Of a stretch of 7,297 nucleotides of DNA, positions 1 through 6,323 are shown one piece after another; positions within the stretch are counted from its first letter, which is position 1; each line of letters begins with the position of its first letter. The notes beneath the pieces were generated by a model that was not told the origin of the DNA, made no database searches, and worked only from the letters and a program-made list of their open reading frames with translations. This DNA comes from Sphingomonas sp. CCH9-E2 (GTDB taxonomy: Bacteria > Pseudomonadota > Alphaproteobacteria > Sphingomonadales > Sphingomonadaceae). Both the position numbers and the translations under genes were made by a program. The DNA lies in assembly GCF_001557215.1 (NCBI RefSeq), contig NZ_LSJM01000102.1, positions 1 through 7,297 on the forward strand, written 5' to 3'.

Positions 1-31
1 ACCCCAACCCCTCCCCTGAAGGGGAGGGGCT
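1..31. repeat. Short GC-rich palindromic repeat upstream of the alcohol dehydrogenase
   Basis: A perfect 9-bp inverted repeat: CCCCTCCCC at 8-16, loop TGAA at 17-20, GGGGAGGGG at 21-29. The flank ACCCCAA at 1-7 may belong to the element, which could continue beyond the window edge. The same sequence, in the opposite orientation and with one decayed arm, lies at 7227-7256. In both places the intact GGGGAGGGGCT arm sits just before a start codon, in the same sense relative to the gene. It is likely a member of a dispersed intergenic repeat family. It could form an RNA hairpin in the 5' leader, but there is no T-run after it, so a classical terminator is unlikely. Confidence 0.75.
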
Positions 32-46
32 AAGAAGGGAGAAGAT

Positions 47-1132
47 GTGAAAGCAGCAGTCCTGTTCGAGGCCGGCAAGCCGCTCGAGATCCACGATATC
101 CGTATCGACAAGCCCGGTCCGCGCGAGGTGCTGGTGCGCACCGCCGCATGCGGCGTGTGCCGGTCGGACCTGCATTTCGTCGACGGTGCCTATCCGCACG
201 CCATGCCGACCGTGCCGGGGCATGAGGCAGCGGGCGTGGTCGAGGCGGTGGGGAGCGAGGTCACGCGGCTGAAGCCCGGCGACCATGTCATCACCTTCTT
301 CACCGTCTTCTGTGGGTCGTGCGAGTTCTGCGTGTCGGGCCGCCCGTCGCTTTGTCTGGACAATTCGACCCGCCGCCCGGCCGATGCTGCCCCCAAGCTG
401 ACGCTCGCCGATGGCACGCCGGTCAACCATTTCCTCAACCTGTCGGCCTTCGCCGAGCAGATGCTGATCCATGAAAATGCGTGCGTCGCGATCAGCAAGG
501 ACATGCCGCTCGATCGCGCCGCGTTGCTCGGTTGCGCGGTGCTGACAGGAGCGGGGTCGATCTTCCGCGACAGCAAGGTGACGCCGGGCGAAACGGTCGC
601 GGTGATCGGGTGCGGCGGCATCGGCCTGTCGGCGATCAACGCCGCGAAGATTGCGGGCGCGGGCAAGATCATCGCGATTGATCCGGTGCCCGAGAAGCGC
701 GCGCTGGCGCGGAAGATGGGCGCGACGCATGATCTCGACGCCATGGCCCCCGATCTGGTCAAGCAGGTGCTGAAGCTCACCGATGGCGGCGTGCATTATG
801 CGATCGAGGCGGTCGGGCGGCCGCAGACGGCGGAGACCGCCTGGCACGTGCTGCGCCGGGGCGGTACCGCGACGATCCTGGGCATGATCAAGCCGGGTGA
901 GTCGGTCAGCATTCCGGGTCCGACCTTCCTGTCGGGCAAGAAGCTGCAGGGCTCGCTCGCCGGGTCGATGCAATTCCCGATCGACCTGCCGCACCTCGTC
1001 CAGATGTATCTCGACGGCGTGCTCGACCTCGACACGATGGTGGCCGAGCGGATCAAGCTGGAGGACATCAACCACGCCTTCGACAATCTGCGACAGGGGG
1101 ACGCGGTGCGCTCCGTGATCGAGTTCGCATGA
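47..1132 (+). CDS. Zinc-dependent alcohol dehydrogenase (MDR superfamily)
   Basis: A cytosolic medium-chain dehydrogenase/reductase of 361 aa, the normal length for the family, predicted to oxidise an alcohol to an aldehyde or ketone with NAD+. The N-terminal GroES-like domain carries the catalytic zinc ligands Cys38 (GVCRSD), His59 (GHEAAG) and Cys163. The structural-zinc loop is complete: Cys89, Cys92, Cys95 and Cys103. The Rossmann fold has GCGGIG at 188-193, with Asp212 at the end of the second strand, which favours NAD over NADP. The start is GTG at 47: the only nearby ATG (45-47) runs straight into TGA, and the purine-rich GGGAGAAG just upstream can serve as ribosome binding site. The stop overlaps the next gene's start (ATGA), implying translational coupling. 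The substrate cannot be read from sequence; its neighbours suggest alcohol or hydroxy-acid catabolism. Confidence 0.93.
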   Translation: MKAAVLFEAGKPLEIHDIRIDKPGPREVLVRTAACGVCRSDLHFVDGAYPHAMPTVPGHEAAGVVEAVGSEVTRLKPGDHVITFFTVFCGSCEFCVSGRPSLCLDNSTRRPADAAPKLTLADGTPVNHFLNLSAFAEQMLIHENACVAISKDMPLDRAALLGCAVLTGAGSIFRDSKVTPGETVAVIGCGGIGLSAINAAKIAGAGKIIAIDPVPEKRALARKMGATHDLDAMAPDLVKQVLKLTDGGVHYAIEAVGRPQTAETAWHVLRRGGTATILGMIKPGESVSIPGPTFLSGKKLQGSLAGSMQFPIDLPHLVQMYLDGVLDLDTMVAERIKLEDINHAFDNLRQGDAVRSVIEFA

Positions 1133-2190
1133 CCAGCCCGGCGGGACATCGCGGCGGGCAGCCGATGGAGCAGGTCGACGATCTCGACACCGCGCGGCTG
1201 ACCGCATGGATGGAGGCCAATGTCGCGGGCTTCGCTGGCCCGCTCACCTACGCCAAATTCCCCGGCGGACAGAGCAACCCGACCTATCGCATCGATGCGG
1301 CGAGCGGCGCCTATGTGCTGCGGCGCAAGCCGTTCGGGCCGCTGCTCCCCTCGGCCCATGCGGTGGATCGCGAATATCGCCTGATCGCGGGGCTGCATCC
1401 GACCGGCTTTCCCGTGGCGCGGCCCTATGGGCTGTGCGAGGATGACGGGGTCGTCGGATCGGCCTTCTACATCATGGAGTTGGTCGAGGGCGCAACCTAT
1501 TGGGACGGATCGCTGCCCGACAAGACGCCGGAGCAGCGCACGGCAATTTATCACGAAATCTGCGACCGGCTCGCGCAGCTGCATGAGACCGATTACGTCG
1601 CGGCTGGCCTTGGCGATTACGGCAAGCCGGGCAGCTATTTCGAGCGACAGGTGGGGCGCTGGACCAAGCAATATCGCCTGGCCCAGACCGACGATCTGGA
1701 GGATGTCGAGAAGCTGATCGAATGGCTGCCGCGCACCCTCCCGCCGCAGACGCGCACCAGCATCGTCCATGGCGATTATCGCATCGACAATATGATCTTC
1801 GACGCCGACACGCCGCAGGTGAAGGCGGTGCTCGACTGGGAGCTGTCGACGCTGGGCGATCCGATGGCGGATTTTTCGTACCTGCTGATGAACTGGATGA
1901 TCCCGGCCAATGGCGCGTCGGGCATCGGCGGCATTACCGGGGCGGAGACGGGCATTCCGACCGTCGAGGCGATGGTCGAGCGTTACTGCGCCGCGACCGG
2001 GCGCGACGGCATCCCCGACCTCAACTGGTATTTCGCGTTCGGCCAGTTCCGGTTGATGAGCATCGTGCAGGGGATCAAGCGCCGCCTGCTCGACGGCAAT
2101 GCCAGCAATGCCCACGCCGAGGAGACGGCGGCGCGGGTGCCGGGGCTGGCCGCGAGCGCGTGGGAGTTTGCGCGCAAGGCTGGGGCCTGA
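1129..2190 (+). CDS. APH-fold phosphotransferase (ACAD10/11 kinase-domain-like)
   Basis: A cytosolic small-molecule kinase of the aminoglycoside/choline phosphotransferase fold, 353 aa. The nucleotide loop is FPGGQSNPTY near residues 44-53. The likely ATP-binding lysine is Lys67 (LRRKPFG), with Glu82 as its partner. The catalytic loop HGDYRIDN is at 214-221 (base Asp216, Asn221), and the metal-binding Asp236 lies in VLDWELSTLGDP. This subfamily matches the kinase domain of ACAD10/ACAD11 and bacterial LvaA, which phosphorylate 4-hydroxyacyl-CoAs, rather than antibiotic-resistance enzymes; that substrate is inference here. The start overlaps the alcohol dehydrogenase stop by 4 bp. An in-frame ATG at 1165 (MEQVDDLD) is a plausible alternative, because the first 12 residues look dispensable. 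It is followed by a composite palindrome and then two short-chain dehydrogenases. Confidence 0.9.
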   Translation: MTSPAGHRGGQPMEQVDDLDTARLTAWMEANVAGFAGPLTYAKFPGGQSNPTYRIDAASGAYVLRRKPFGPLLPSAHAVDREYRLIAGLHPTGFPVARPYGLCEDDGVVGSAFYIMELVEGATYWDGSLPDKTPEQRTAIYHEICDRLAQLHETDYVAAGLGDYGKPGSYFERQVGRWTKQYRLAQTDDLEDVEKLIEWLPRTLPPQTRTSIVHGDYRIDNMIFDADTPQVKAVLDWELSTLGDPMADFSYLLMNWMIPANGASGIGGITGAETGIPTVEAMVERYCAATGRDGIPDLNWYFAFGQFRLMSIVQGIKRRLLDGNASNAHAEETAARVPGLAASAWEFARKAGA

Positions 2191-2194
2191 AATC

Positions 2195-2298
2195 CCCCTC
2201 CCGCTTGCGGGAGGGGTTAGGGGAGGGCCTGTCCCTCCAAACTGGATACACCGTGTGCGGACAGGCCCTCCCCCGGCCCCTCCCGCAAGCGGGAGGGG
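2195..2298. repeat. Composite palindromic intergenic repeat, copy A
   Basis: Two 40-bp arms (2195-2234 and 2259-2298) are inverted copies matching at 37 of 40 positions by my hand alignment. They are separated by a 24-bp unrelated centre. Each arm carries its own small hairpin, CCCGC..GCGGG flanked by CCCCT/AGGGG, followed by a GGGGAGGGCCTGTCC-type tail. The three mismatches are contiguous: TTA in the left arm against CCG in the right. It fills almost the whole gap between the phosphotransferase and the first short-chain dehydrogenase. Such an element could fold into a long RNA stem that modulates readthrough or mRNA decay, much as REP/BIME elements do. No T-run follows. A related copy in inverted arm order lies at 6207-6306. 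Confidence 0.88.
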
Positions 2299-2304
2299 AG
2301 AGGA
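2292..2304 (+). promoter_or_regulatory. Ribosome binding site overlapping the end of the repeat
   Basis: The sequence GGAGGGGAGAGGA lies immediately before ATG 2306. The best Shine-Dalgarno match, GGAGG at 2292-2296, is 9 nt from the start codon and lies inside the right arm of the palindrome. AGAGGA at 2299-2304 sits closer, possibly too close. If the long stem forms, the site would be partly base-paired, so repeat folding could affect translation of the downstream dehydrogenase. The site also supports ATG 2306 over any upstream start in the same frame, since upstream codons translate the repeat. Confidence 0.6.
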
Positions 2305-2305
2305 T

Positions 2306-3070
2306 ATGAGCCTGTTCGACCTGACCGGTAAGGTCGCCATCGTCACCGGATCCTCACGCGGGATCGGCAAGGCCTCGGCCGAGGCGCTCGCCGATCAGGG
2401 GGCGCGTGTCGTCATCTCCAGCCGCAACCAGGATGCGTGCGAAGAAGTCGCCGCCGCGATCAACGCCAAACATGGCGACGGCGCCGCCATCGCCATCGCC
2501 GCGAGCATCTCGCACAAGGACGCGCTCCAGCATCTGGTGGACGAGACGCGCCGCGTGTTCGGCCGCATCGACATCCTGGTCTGCAACGCCGCGTCCAACC
2601 CCTATTACGGGCCGCTGGCGGGGATCGCGGACGAGCAGTTCCGCAAGATCCTCGACAACAATGTCCTGTCCAACCACTGGCTGATCCAGATGGTCGCGCC
2701 CGAGATGCGCGAGCGCAAGGACGGCGCGATCGTCATCATCTCCTCGATCGGCGGTCTGCGCGGGTCGCCGGTGATCGGGGCGTACAACGTGTCCAAGGCG
2801 GCGGACTTCCAGCTCGCGCGCAACTATGCGGTCGAATATGGTCCCGACAATGTCCGCGTGAACTGCATCGCGCCGGGCCTGATCAAGACCGACTTCGCCC
2901 GCGCGCTGTGGGAGAATCCCGAGGCGGAGAAGCGGGTGAACCAGCAGACCCCGCTGCGCCGTTTGGGCGAGCCGGAAGACATTGCCGGCGGCGTCGTCTT
3001 CCTTGCTTCGGCGGCGGGGCGCTACACGACGGGGCAGGCTTTGGTGATCGATGGCGGGGTGACGATCTGA
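2306..3070 (+). CDS. Short-chain dehydrogenase/reductase (classical SDR), first of pair
   Basis: A cytosolic NAD(P)-dependent oxidoreductase of 254 aa, typical length for classical SDRs. Cofactor motif TGSSRGIG is at 14-21, CNAA at 93-96, and the active-site Asn is in DNN near 118-119. The catalytic Ser is in IISSIGG (146-147), with Tyr160 and Lys164 in YNVSK and the PG motif at 190-191. Arg40 at the end of the second strand (ISSRNQ) points towards NADP(H). Overall style resembles the DHRS4-like branch. The open frame extends upstream to 2099, but that part translates the palindrome and the end of the previous gene, so ATG 2306 is chosen. The stop and the next start share one base (TGATG), so the two dehydrogenases are probably translationally coupled. 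Substrate unknown; a hydroxyacyl or ketone intermediate is inferred from context. Confidence 0.93.
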   Translation: MSLFDLTGKVAIVTGSSRGIGKASAEALADQGARVVISSRNQDACEEVAAAINAKHGDGAAIAIAASISHKDALQHLVDETRRVFGRIDILVCNAASNPYYGPLAGIADEQFRKILDNNVLSNHWLIQMVAPEMRERKDGAIVIISSIGGLRGSPVIGAYNVSKAADFQLARNYAVEYGPDNVRVNCIAPGLIKTDFARALWENPEAEKRVNQQTPLRRLGEPEDIAGGVVFLASAAGRYTTGQALVIDGGVTI

Positions 3071-3870
3071 TGGCGCGCTTTCACGACAAATCGATCATCG
3101 TCACCGGTGCGGGCAGCGGGATCGGCCGCGCCGCCGCGATCCTCTTCGCCGCCGAAGGGGGGCGGGTGATCGTCGCCGACAAGACCGAGGGCGCGGACGA
3201 GACGGTCGCGCTGATCGCTGCGGCGGGCGGCACCGCCAAGGCGATCCGCATGGATGCGGGCAGCGAGCCGGACGTGATCGCCACGGTCGATCTCGCGGTC
3301 GCCGAATTTGGCGGGCTCGACGTGCTGTTTGCCAATGCCGGCATCTCGGGCGGCATGGCCAATTTGTTCGATACTACGCCCGAGCTGATGGCCGAAGTGC
3401 TGCGCGTGAACCTGATCGGGCCGCTGCTCGCGATCAAGCATGGCGCGCCGAAGATCGCGGAAAGAGGGAAGGGCGCGATCGTCCTCACCGCCAGCGTCGC
3501 GGGCATCCGGTCGGGCGCGGGCAGCCCGGCCTATTCGGCGTCCAAGGCGGGGGTCATCAACCTCGCCGCCGTCGCCGCGCAGCAGCTGTCGGGCTCCAAT
3601 GTCCGCGTCAACGCACTGTGCCCCGGCCTCACCGAAACCGGGATGACCAAGCCGACCTTCGACTATGCGCGCGAAGCCGGGAAGATGGACCGCGTCGGCC
3701 GGTTGAACCCGCTGCGGCGTGGCGCTCAGCCCGAGGAACTGGCGCGTGCGGCGCTGTTCCTGGCGTCGGACGATGCGAGCTATGTCAACGGCCAAGCGCT
3801 CGCAGTCGATGGCGGGCTATCGTCGAGCCACCCGGTGACGCGACAGGAATATGGGAAGACGGCGGTATAA
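3070..3870 (+). CDS. Short-chain dehydrogenase/reductase (classical SDR), second of pair
   Basis: A second cytosolic classical SDR, 266 aa, only distantly similar to its neighbour. Motifs are TGAGSGIG at 12-19, NAG at 89-91, active-site Asn114 (RVN), Ser142 (ASVAG), Tyr155 and Lys159 (YSASK), and PG at 185-186. Asp37 at the end of the second strand (VIVADK) indicates NAD(H) preference, unlike the Arg in the upstream SDR. The C-terminus has the usual [10 protein letters not shown] followed by an extra tail of about 16 residues. The ATG at 3070 overlaps the preceding TGA, which fixes the start even though the frame is open far upstream. It is the last gene of the left plus-strand run; a 132-bp gap with no strong terminator hairpin follows. 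Probably acts on a hydroxy/keto substrate; the exact reaction is not readable. Confidence 0.93.
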   Translation: MARFHDKSIIVTGAGSGIGRAAAILFAAEGGRVIVADKTEGADETVALIAAAGGTAKAIRMDAGSEPDVIATVDLAVAEFGGLDVLFANAGISGGMANLFDTTPELMAEVLRVNLIGPLLAIKHGAPKIAERGKGAIVLTASVAGIRSGAGSPAYSASKAGVINLAAVAAQQLSGSNVRVNALCPGLTETGMTKPTFDYAREAGKMDRVGRLNPLRRGAQPEELARAALFLASDDASYVNGQALAVDGGLSSSHPVTRQEYGKTAV

Positions 3871-3968
3871 CCGACCATCGGTGCTTCAACGCGCTTATGA
3901 CACCGCAAGGCGCCGAAGCGCTGGTGGTTTGAATATTGTGACCGCCCGTAAGTTGTTCTTTCCACTGA

Positions 3969-3995
3969 CCGATCTGCCGGTTGGCAACCAATCGG
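3969..3995 (+). other. Weak two-step hairpin ahead of the small ORF
   Basis: An outer pair CCGAT (3969-3973) with ATCGG (3991-3995) encloses an inner pair TGCC (3975-3978) with GGCA (3983-3986) around a GGTT loop. No T-run follows, so it is not a convincing terminator for the dehydrogenase pair. It ends 7 nt before the GTG proposed as the start of the small ORF and could structure that leader. Short stems of this size occur by chance in GC-rich DNA. Confidence 0.3.
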
Positions 3996-4002
3996 ACAAT
4001 CA

Positions 4003-4170
4003 GTGCCAGAAAACCTGTCCAGCATCGCCAGCACGCGCTGTGCCGAGCAGTCCCTCGACGAAGCCAAGCGTGCCACGTGCCCAGCGGACCGCAAGTTCCA
4101 CCTCGATCAGGCGGCAATCTACGCCCATCTTGCCGAGCAAGCGCGGCGTCATTGCGGGGAGGACAGGTGA
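4003..4170 (+). CDS. Small hypothetical protein, 55 aa
   Basis: A GTG-initiated reading frame ending in TGA at 4168-4170. The translation is hydrophilic and helix-prone, with alternating Ala, Glu, Lys and Arg (for example CAEQSLDEAKRAT and LDQAAIYAHLAEQARRH). The order A..A, P, a basic residue, H-L-D-Q-A-A-I-Y then A is reminiscent of short sphingomonad hypothetical proteins with an HxxLAxxY core; this is from memory, not a search. It has three cysteines (13, 26, 51), no signal peptide and no membrane segment. Codon third positions are mostly G/C, like real genes nearby. The frame is closed upstream by TAA at 3949 and contains no ATG. GTG at 4003 is the only usual start, with just a weak GGA upstream, so the start is uncertain. 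Function unknown. It stands alone between the SDR pair and the TonB-like gene. Confidence 0.55.
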   Translation: MPENLSSIASTRCAEQSLDEAKRATCPADRKFHLDQAAIYAHLAEQARRHCGEDR

Positions 4171-4249
4171 CACGCGCTGTTGCAAACTCGCTCCCGCATC
4201 CAGCGGCGTTTTCGATGCGTGCGAGCTAATGCCTTGATCCGGTAACAAA

Positions 4250-4268
4250 AAGCGCCGACGCTGCGCTT
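4250..4268. other. Hairpin abutting the start codon of the 379-aa gene; possible minus-strand terminator
   Basis: AAGCGC (4250-4255) and GCGCTT (4263-4268) form a perfect 6-bp stem with a 7-nt loop. On the plus strand it ends one base before ATG 4270, occupying the place where a ribosome binding site would be. Read on the minus strand, the stem is followed by further T residues (GCGCTTTTTG), the shape of a short intrinsic terminator, but there is no confirmed minus-strand gene to end here. The stem is short, so function is uncertain. Confidence 0.35.
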
Positions 4269-4269
4269 C

Positions 4270-5409
4270 ATGCTGACGCTCCTCGCCGCCGCCGCCCAGA
4301 CCGCGACCATCTCCGTGCCGCCGCCAGCACCGCCGCGGTCTCCCACGCATCTGGCGGCGCCGGTCATCCAGACGCCGCCCTATCGCCCGCATCTCGTGGA
4401 CTATGAGGGTGCGACCGCACAATGCGGTGGGCAGATCGTAACGCCGCTGGCCGCCGTCGCGCCCTTCACCCAGGTCGCCCGGCTTGGGGTCGAAGCGGCG
4501 CGGTCCTACGAAATGGGGTTCACGGTCGGCGAGGATGGCCGCCCGCTCGGGATCACGCAGCGGGTCGCGGCGTCGGGGCCCAAGGGCTATGTTCAAGCCA
4601 CCGACCTTGCCCCGGCGTTCAGCCTGTGGCGCTTTCCGGCCAGCGCGGTCGGAGCCGCCTGCACCATGACCTTCACCGCGCGGAGCGTCCCGCTCGACCG
4701 CGCGGCCCCGGCCGATCTCTACCGCATCGCGGCGCTGCGCATGGCGAACCCGTCCGAGTTCCAGACAATCATCCAGCAAATCCGCAAGTCGGGCGACTGC
4801 GCCGGGCCGGGGCGTCCGCGCATGTTGCTGCGCGCGTTCATCGACGATCGCCGCATTCCCCAGACGCCGGGCGTGCCGTCCTATGCCGTTGCCAGTTTCG
4901 ATGTCGATGCCGATGGCGTACCGCAAAATCCGGGCATCGTCGCCAGCGACGGCAACCGCGTGCTCGAGGCTGCGGCGAGCGATGCGGCGGCGCGCAGCCG
5001 CTATGTCGGCAACGCGCCGCGCACGCGCTGCACCATCCCCTTCCGCCGCGCGGCGACCGATCCGGTTCCCGCCCCGCCAATGCCGCCCAAAACGGATTAT
5101 CCAGAGGCACGCTGCCCCGAACCGGTGCGTTGGGCCCGCCCGCTCAACCTCGAATTCCCCGACGCCTTTCGCCGCCGCGCGATCGAGGGCTGGGCGATCG
5201 TGCGCTACGACCTTGCACCCTGGGGAGCGACCGGGGCGGTGACCGTGCTCGCCAGCGAACCCGCTGCGGAGTTCGGCGAGCAGGCGCGCCGCATGATCAT
5301 CGCCGCGCGCGCCGAAGCCGCGCCGAACGGGGCGCAGGGCTGTATCGCGCGCGTGCACTATCGCATGGCCGGGCGCGACGATCCCGACGACGACGCGCCC
5401 GGTTTCTGA
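4270..5409 (+). CDS. Putative envelope protein with three TonB_C-like modules
   Basis: A 379-aa protein that I do not recognise by name. A short hydrophobic start (MLTLLAAAAQTA) resembles a minimal export signal lacking a basic residue; a proline-rich stretch follows (residues 17-42). The C-terminal part, about 296-366, resembles the TonB C-terminal fold: a DAFRRRAIEGWAIVRYDL-like opening, then GAVTVLASEP and a final strand. Two earlier segments, about 79-138 and 204-260, repeat the pattern of strand, DG turn, strand, helix, Cys and last strand (YEMGFTVGEDGRP; YAVASFDVDADGVP). All six cysteines fall as one pair per module: 52/131, 177/254 and 282/358. A periplasmic location with disulfides is inferred. 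No ribosome binding site is evident before ATG 4270; a CTG at 4261 would add MRF and a better signal start. The next gene follows after 74 bp and is probably co-transcribed. Confidence 0.75.
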   Translation: MLTLLAAAAQTATISVPPPAPPRSPTHLAAPVIQTPPYRPHLVDYEGATAQCGGQIVTPLAAVAPFTQVARLGVEAARSYEMGFTVGEDGRPLGITQRVAASGPKGYVQATDLAPAFSLWRFPASAVGAACTMTFTARSVPLDRAAPADLYRIAALRMANPSEFQTIIQQIRKSGDCAGPGRPRMLLRAFIDDRRIPQTPGVPSYAVASFDVDADGVPQNPGIVASDGNRVLEAAASDAAARSRYVGNAPRTRCTIPFRRAATDPVPAPPMPPKTDYPEARCPEPVRWARPLNLEFPDAFRRRAIEGWAIVRYDLAPWGATGAVTVLASEPAAEFGEQARRMIIAARAEAAPNGAQGCIARVHYRMAGRDDPDDDAPGF

Positions 5410-5483
5410 CGCGTCCTGACAGCCGGTTGACCGGGCGTGGGCAAAGACCGACCCTGCACCCGGCACCAAGCGGGAGCAGGATC

Positions 5484-6191
5484 ATGCGGATCATTCGGGC
5501 ACTGACGGCAGCATCATTGATGGTCGCGAGCATCCTGCCCGTTGCGGCGCAGGAGGTGATGGTGACGGCCACCCGATCGCCGAGCAACCGCGACGGCTTT
5601 CAGGGCACGTCGATCCCGATCATCACGTTGCGGCGCACGGCGGATTTCGCGGTGCAGCGCGTGTCGATCACCGGCGATACGCGCGACGAGGCGCTGCGGC
5701 GCAAGGAAATCTACACGATGGTGCGCAGCGCGATCGAGCAGGCGGGCAAGCATGGCGTCGAACTGGCCACCGGCGACTACGTGGTCGAGGCGCTGACGCT
5801 CGCCAATTATGGCGACCTGCTGCTCAGCCGCGACGGGCGGCCGGATTCGGAGCGGACCAGCTTCATCATCAAGGTGAAGCTGGAGCCCGGTATGGACGCC
5901 CGCGCGGCGCTCGACCGTATCGCCAAGTTCATCAAGGCGGTGCCGCCGGCCGGGCGCGCGCAGATCGAAAAGAGCGGTGACATGACGCTGTCGGTGCTCA
6001 GCCCCGACCAGTATCGCAACAAGATCATCGAAATGATCGCCGCCGACGCCGCCGCCACCGCGGCGCGCTTCGGTCCAGGTTACGGGGTCGAAGTGCGCGG
6101 GCTGGACCGCCCGGTCGAATGGTCGCGCGCGAGTTTGACCGAGGTGTTTCTGTACCTGCCGGCGGCGTATGTGATCGTGCCGAAGGCGTGA
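5484..6191 (+). CDS. Exported SIMPL/DUF541-like protein
   Basis: A 235-aa protein with a clear Sec signal peptide: basic MRIIR, hydrophobic ALTAASLMVASILPV, then a probable cleavage site around VAA-QE (residues 20-24). The mature part has a segment near 57-110 (VQRVSITGDTRDEALRRKE, a long helix, then a strand). A later helix-rich part near 175-207 (YRNKIIEMIAADAAATAARF then GYGVEVRGLD) has the general layout of SIMPL-domain proteins. The match is by pattern only, so the family call is tentative. No catalytic motif is visible. ATG 5484 is well supported by GGGAGCAGGA just upstream. The gene follows the three-module envelope protein by 74 bp on the same strand, suggesting a shared transcript and a periplasmic role. 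It ends before the convergent palindrome that separates it from tesB. Confidence 0.8.
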   Translation: MRIIRALTAASLMVASILPVAAQEVMVTATRSPSNRDGFQGTSIPIITLRRTADFAVQRVSITGDTRDEALRRKEIYTMVRSAIEQAGKHGVELATGDYVVEALTLANYGDLLLSRDGRPDSERTSFIIKVKLEPGMDARAALDRIAKFIKAVPPAGRAQIEKSGDMTLSVLSPDQYRNKIIEMIAADAAATAARFGPGYGVEVRGLDRPVEWSRASLTEVFLYLPAAYVIVPKA

Positions 6192-6206
6192 GGGCCCGCG
6201 TAATCT

Positions 6207-6306
6207 CCCCTCCCGCGAGCGGGAGGGGCCGGGGGAGGGCCTGTCACATTAGCGGACGGCCTGTTTGAACAGGACCTCCCCTAACCCCTCCCGCGAGCGG
6301 GAGGGG
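6207..6306. repeat. Composite palindromic intergenic repeat, copy B
   Basis: Arms at 6207-6246 and 6267-6306 are inverted copies of one another (about 32 of 40 positions match by eye), each with its own CCCGC..GCGGG mini-hairpin. Compared with the copy at 2195-2298 the arm order is reversed: here the left arm has the CCG variant and the right arm the TTA variant. An extra palindrome, CCTGTT-TG-AACAGG, lies at 6260-6273. It sits between the convergent SIMPL-like gene and tesB, where a bidirectional RNA stem could help end transcription from both sides, although the usual T-run is missing. Confidence 0.85.
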
Positions 6307-6323
6307 GACTTGCTGCCCGCACC

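Noticed and set aside
1129..2190. Aminoglycoside resistance gene
   Set aside because: The kinase fold is shared, but the HGDYRIDN and LDWELSTLGDP pattern with the catabolic neighbours fits the ACAD10/11-like family, not resistance enzymes.
2099..2305. Upstream extension of the first SDR by 69 codons
   Set aside because: It would translate the end of the phosphotransferase gene in another frame and the palindrome; the SDR fold begins right after ATG 2306.
796..2370. A 524-codon open frame on the minus strand
   Set aside because: It runs antisense to three well-supported genes and its translation is Arg/Ala/His/Gly-rich without motifs. Its first part is a translation of the palindromic repeat (PLPLAGG and PPASGRG style). 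This is a shadow of high GC coding DNA.
3928..3960. Possible sigma-70 promoter in the less GC-rich stretch after the SDR pair
   Set aside because: TTGAAT-like and TTGTGA-like hexamers occur, but no -10 element at acceptable spacing was found.
4000..5469. A 489-codon minus-strand open frame over the TonB-like gene
   Set aside because: Low-complexity Arg/Ala/Gly/Asp/His composition, no recognisable motif and no ribosome binding site. The plus-strand frame shows structured repeats and regular cysteines.
4422..5483. Upstream extension of the SIMPL-like gene's frame
   Set aside because: The frame is open by chance within the overlapping gene; the true start at 5484 has a good ribosome binding site and begins a clear signal peptide.
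5550..5580. EVMVTATRS at the mature N-terminus looks like the start of a TonB-dependent receptor plug
   Set aside because: The protein is only 235 aa, has no barrel-length region and no plug motifs after this point, so the likeness is probably coincidental.
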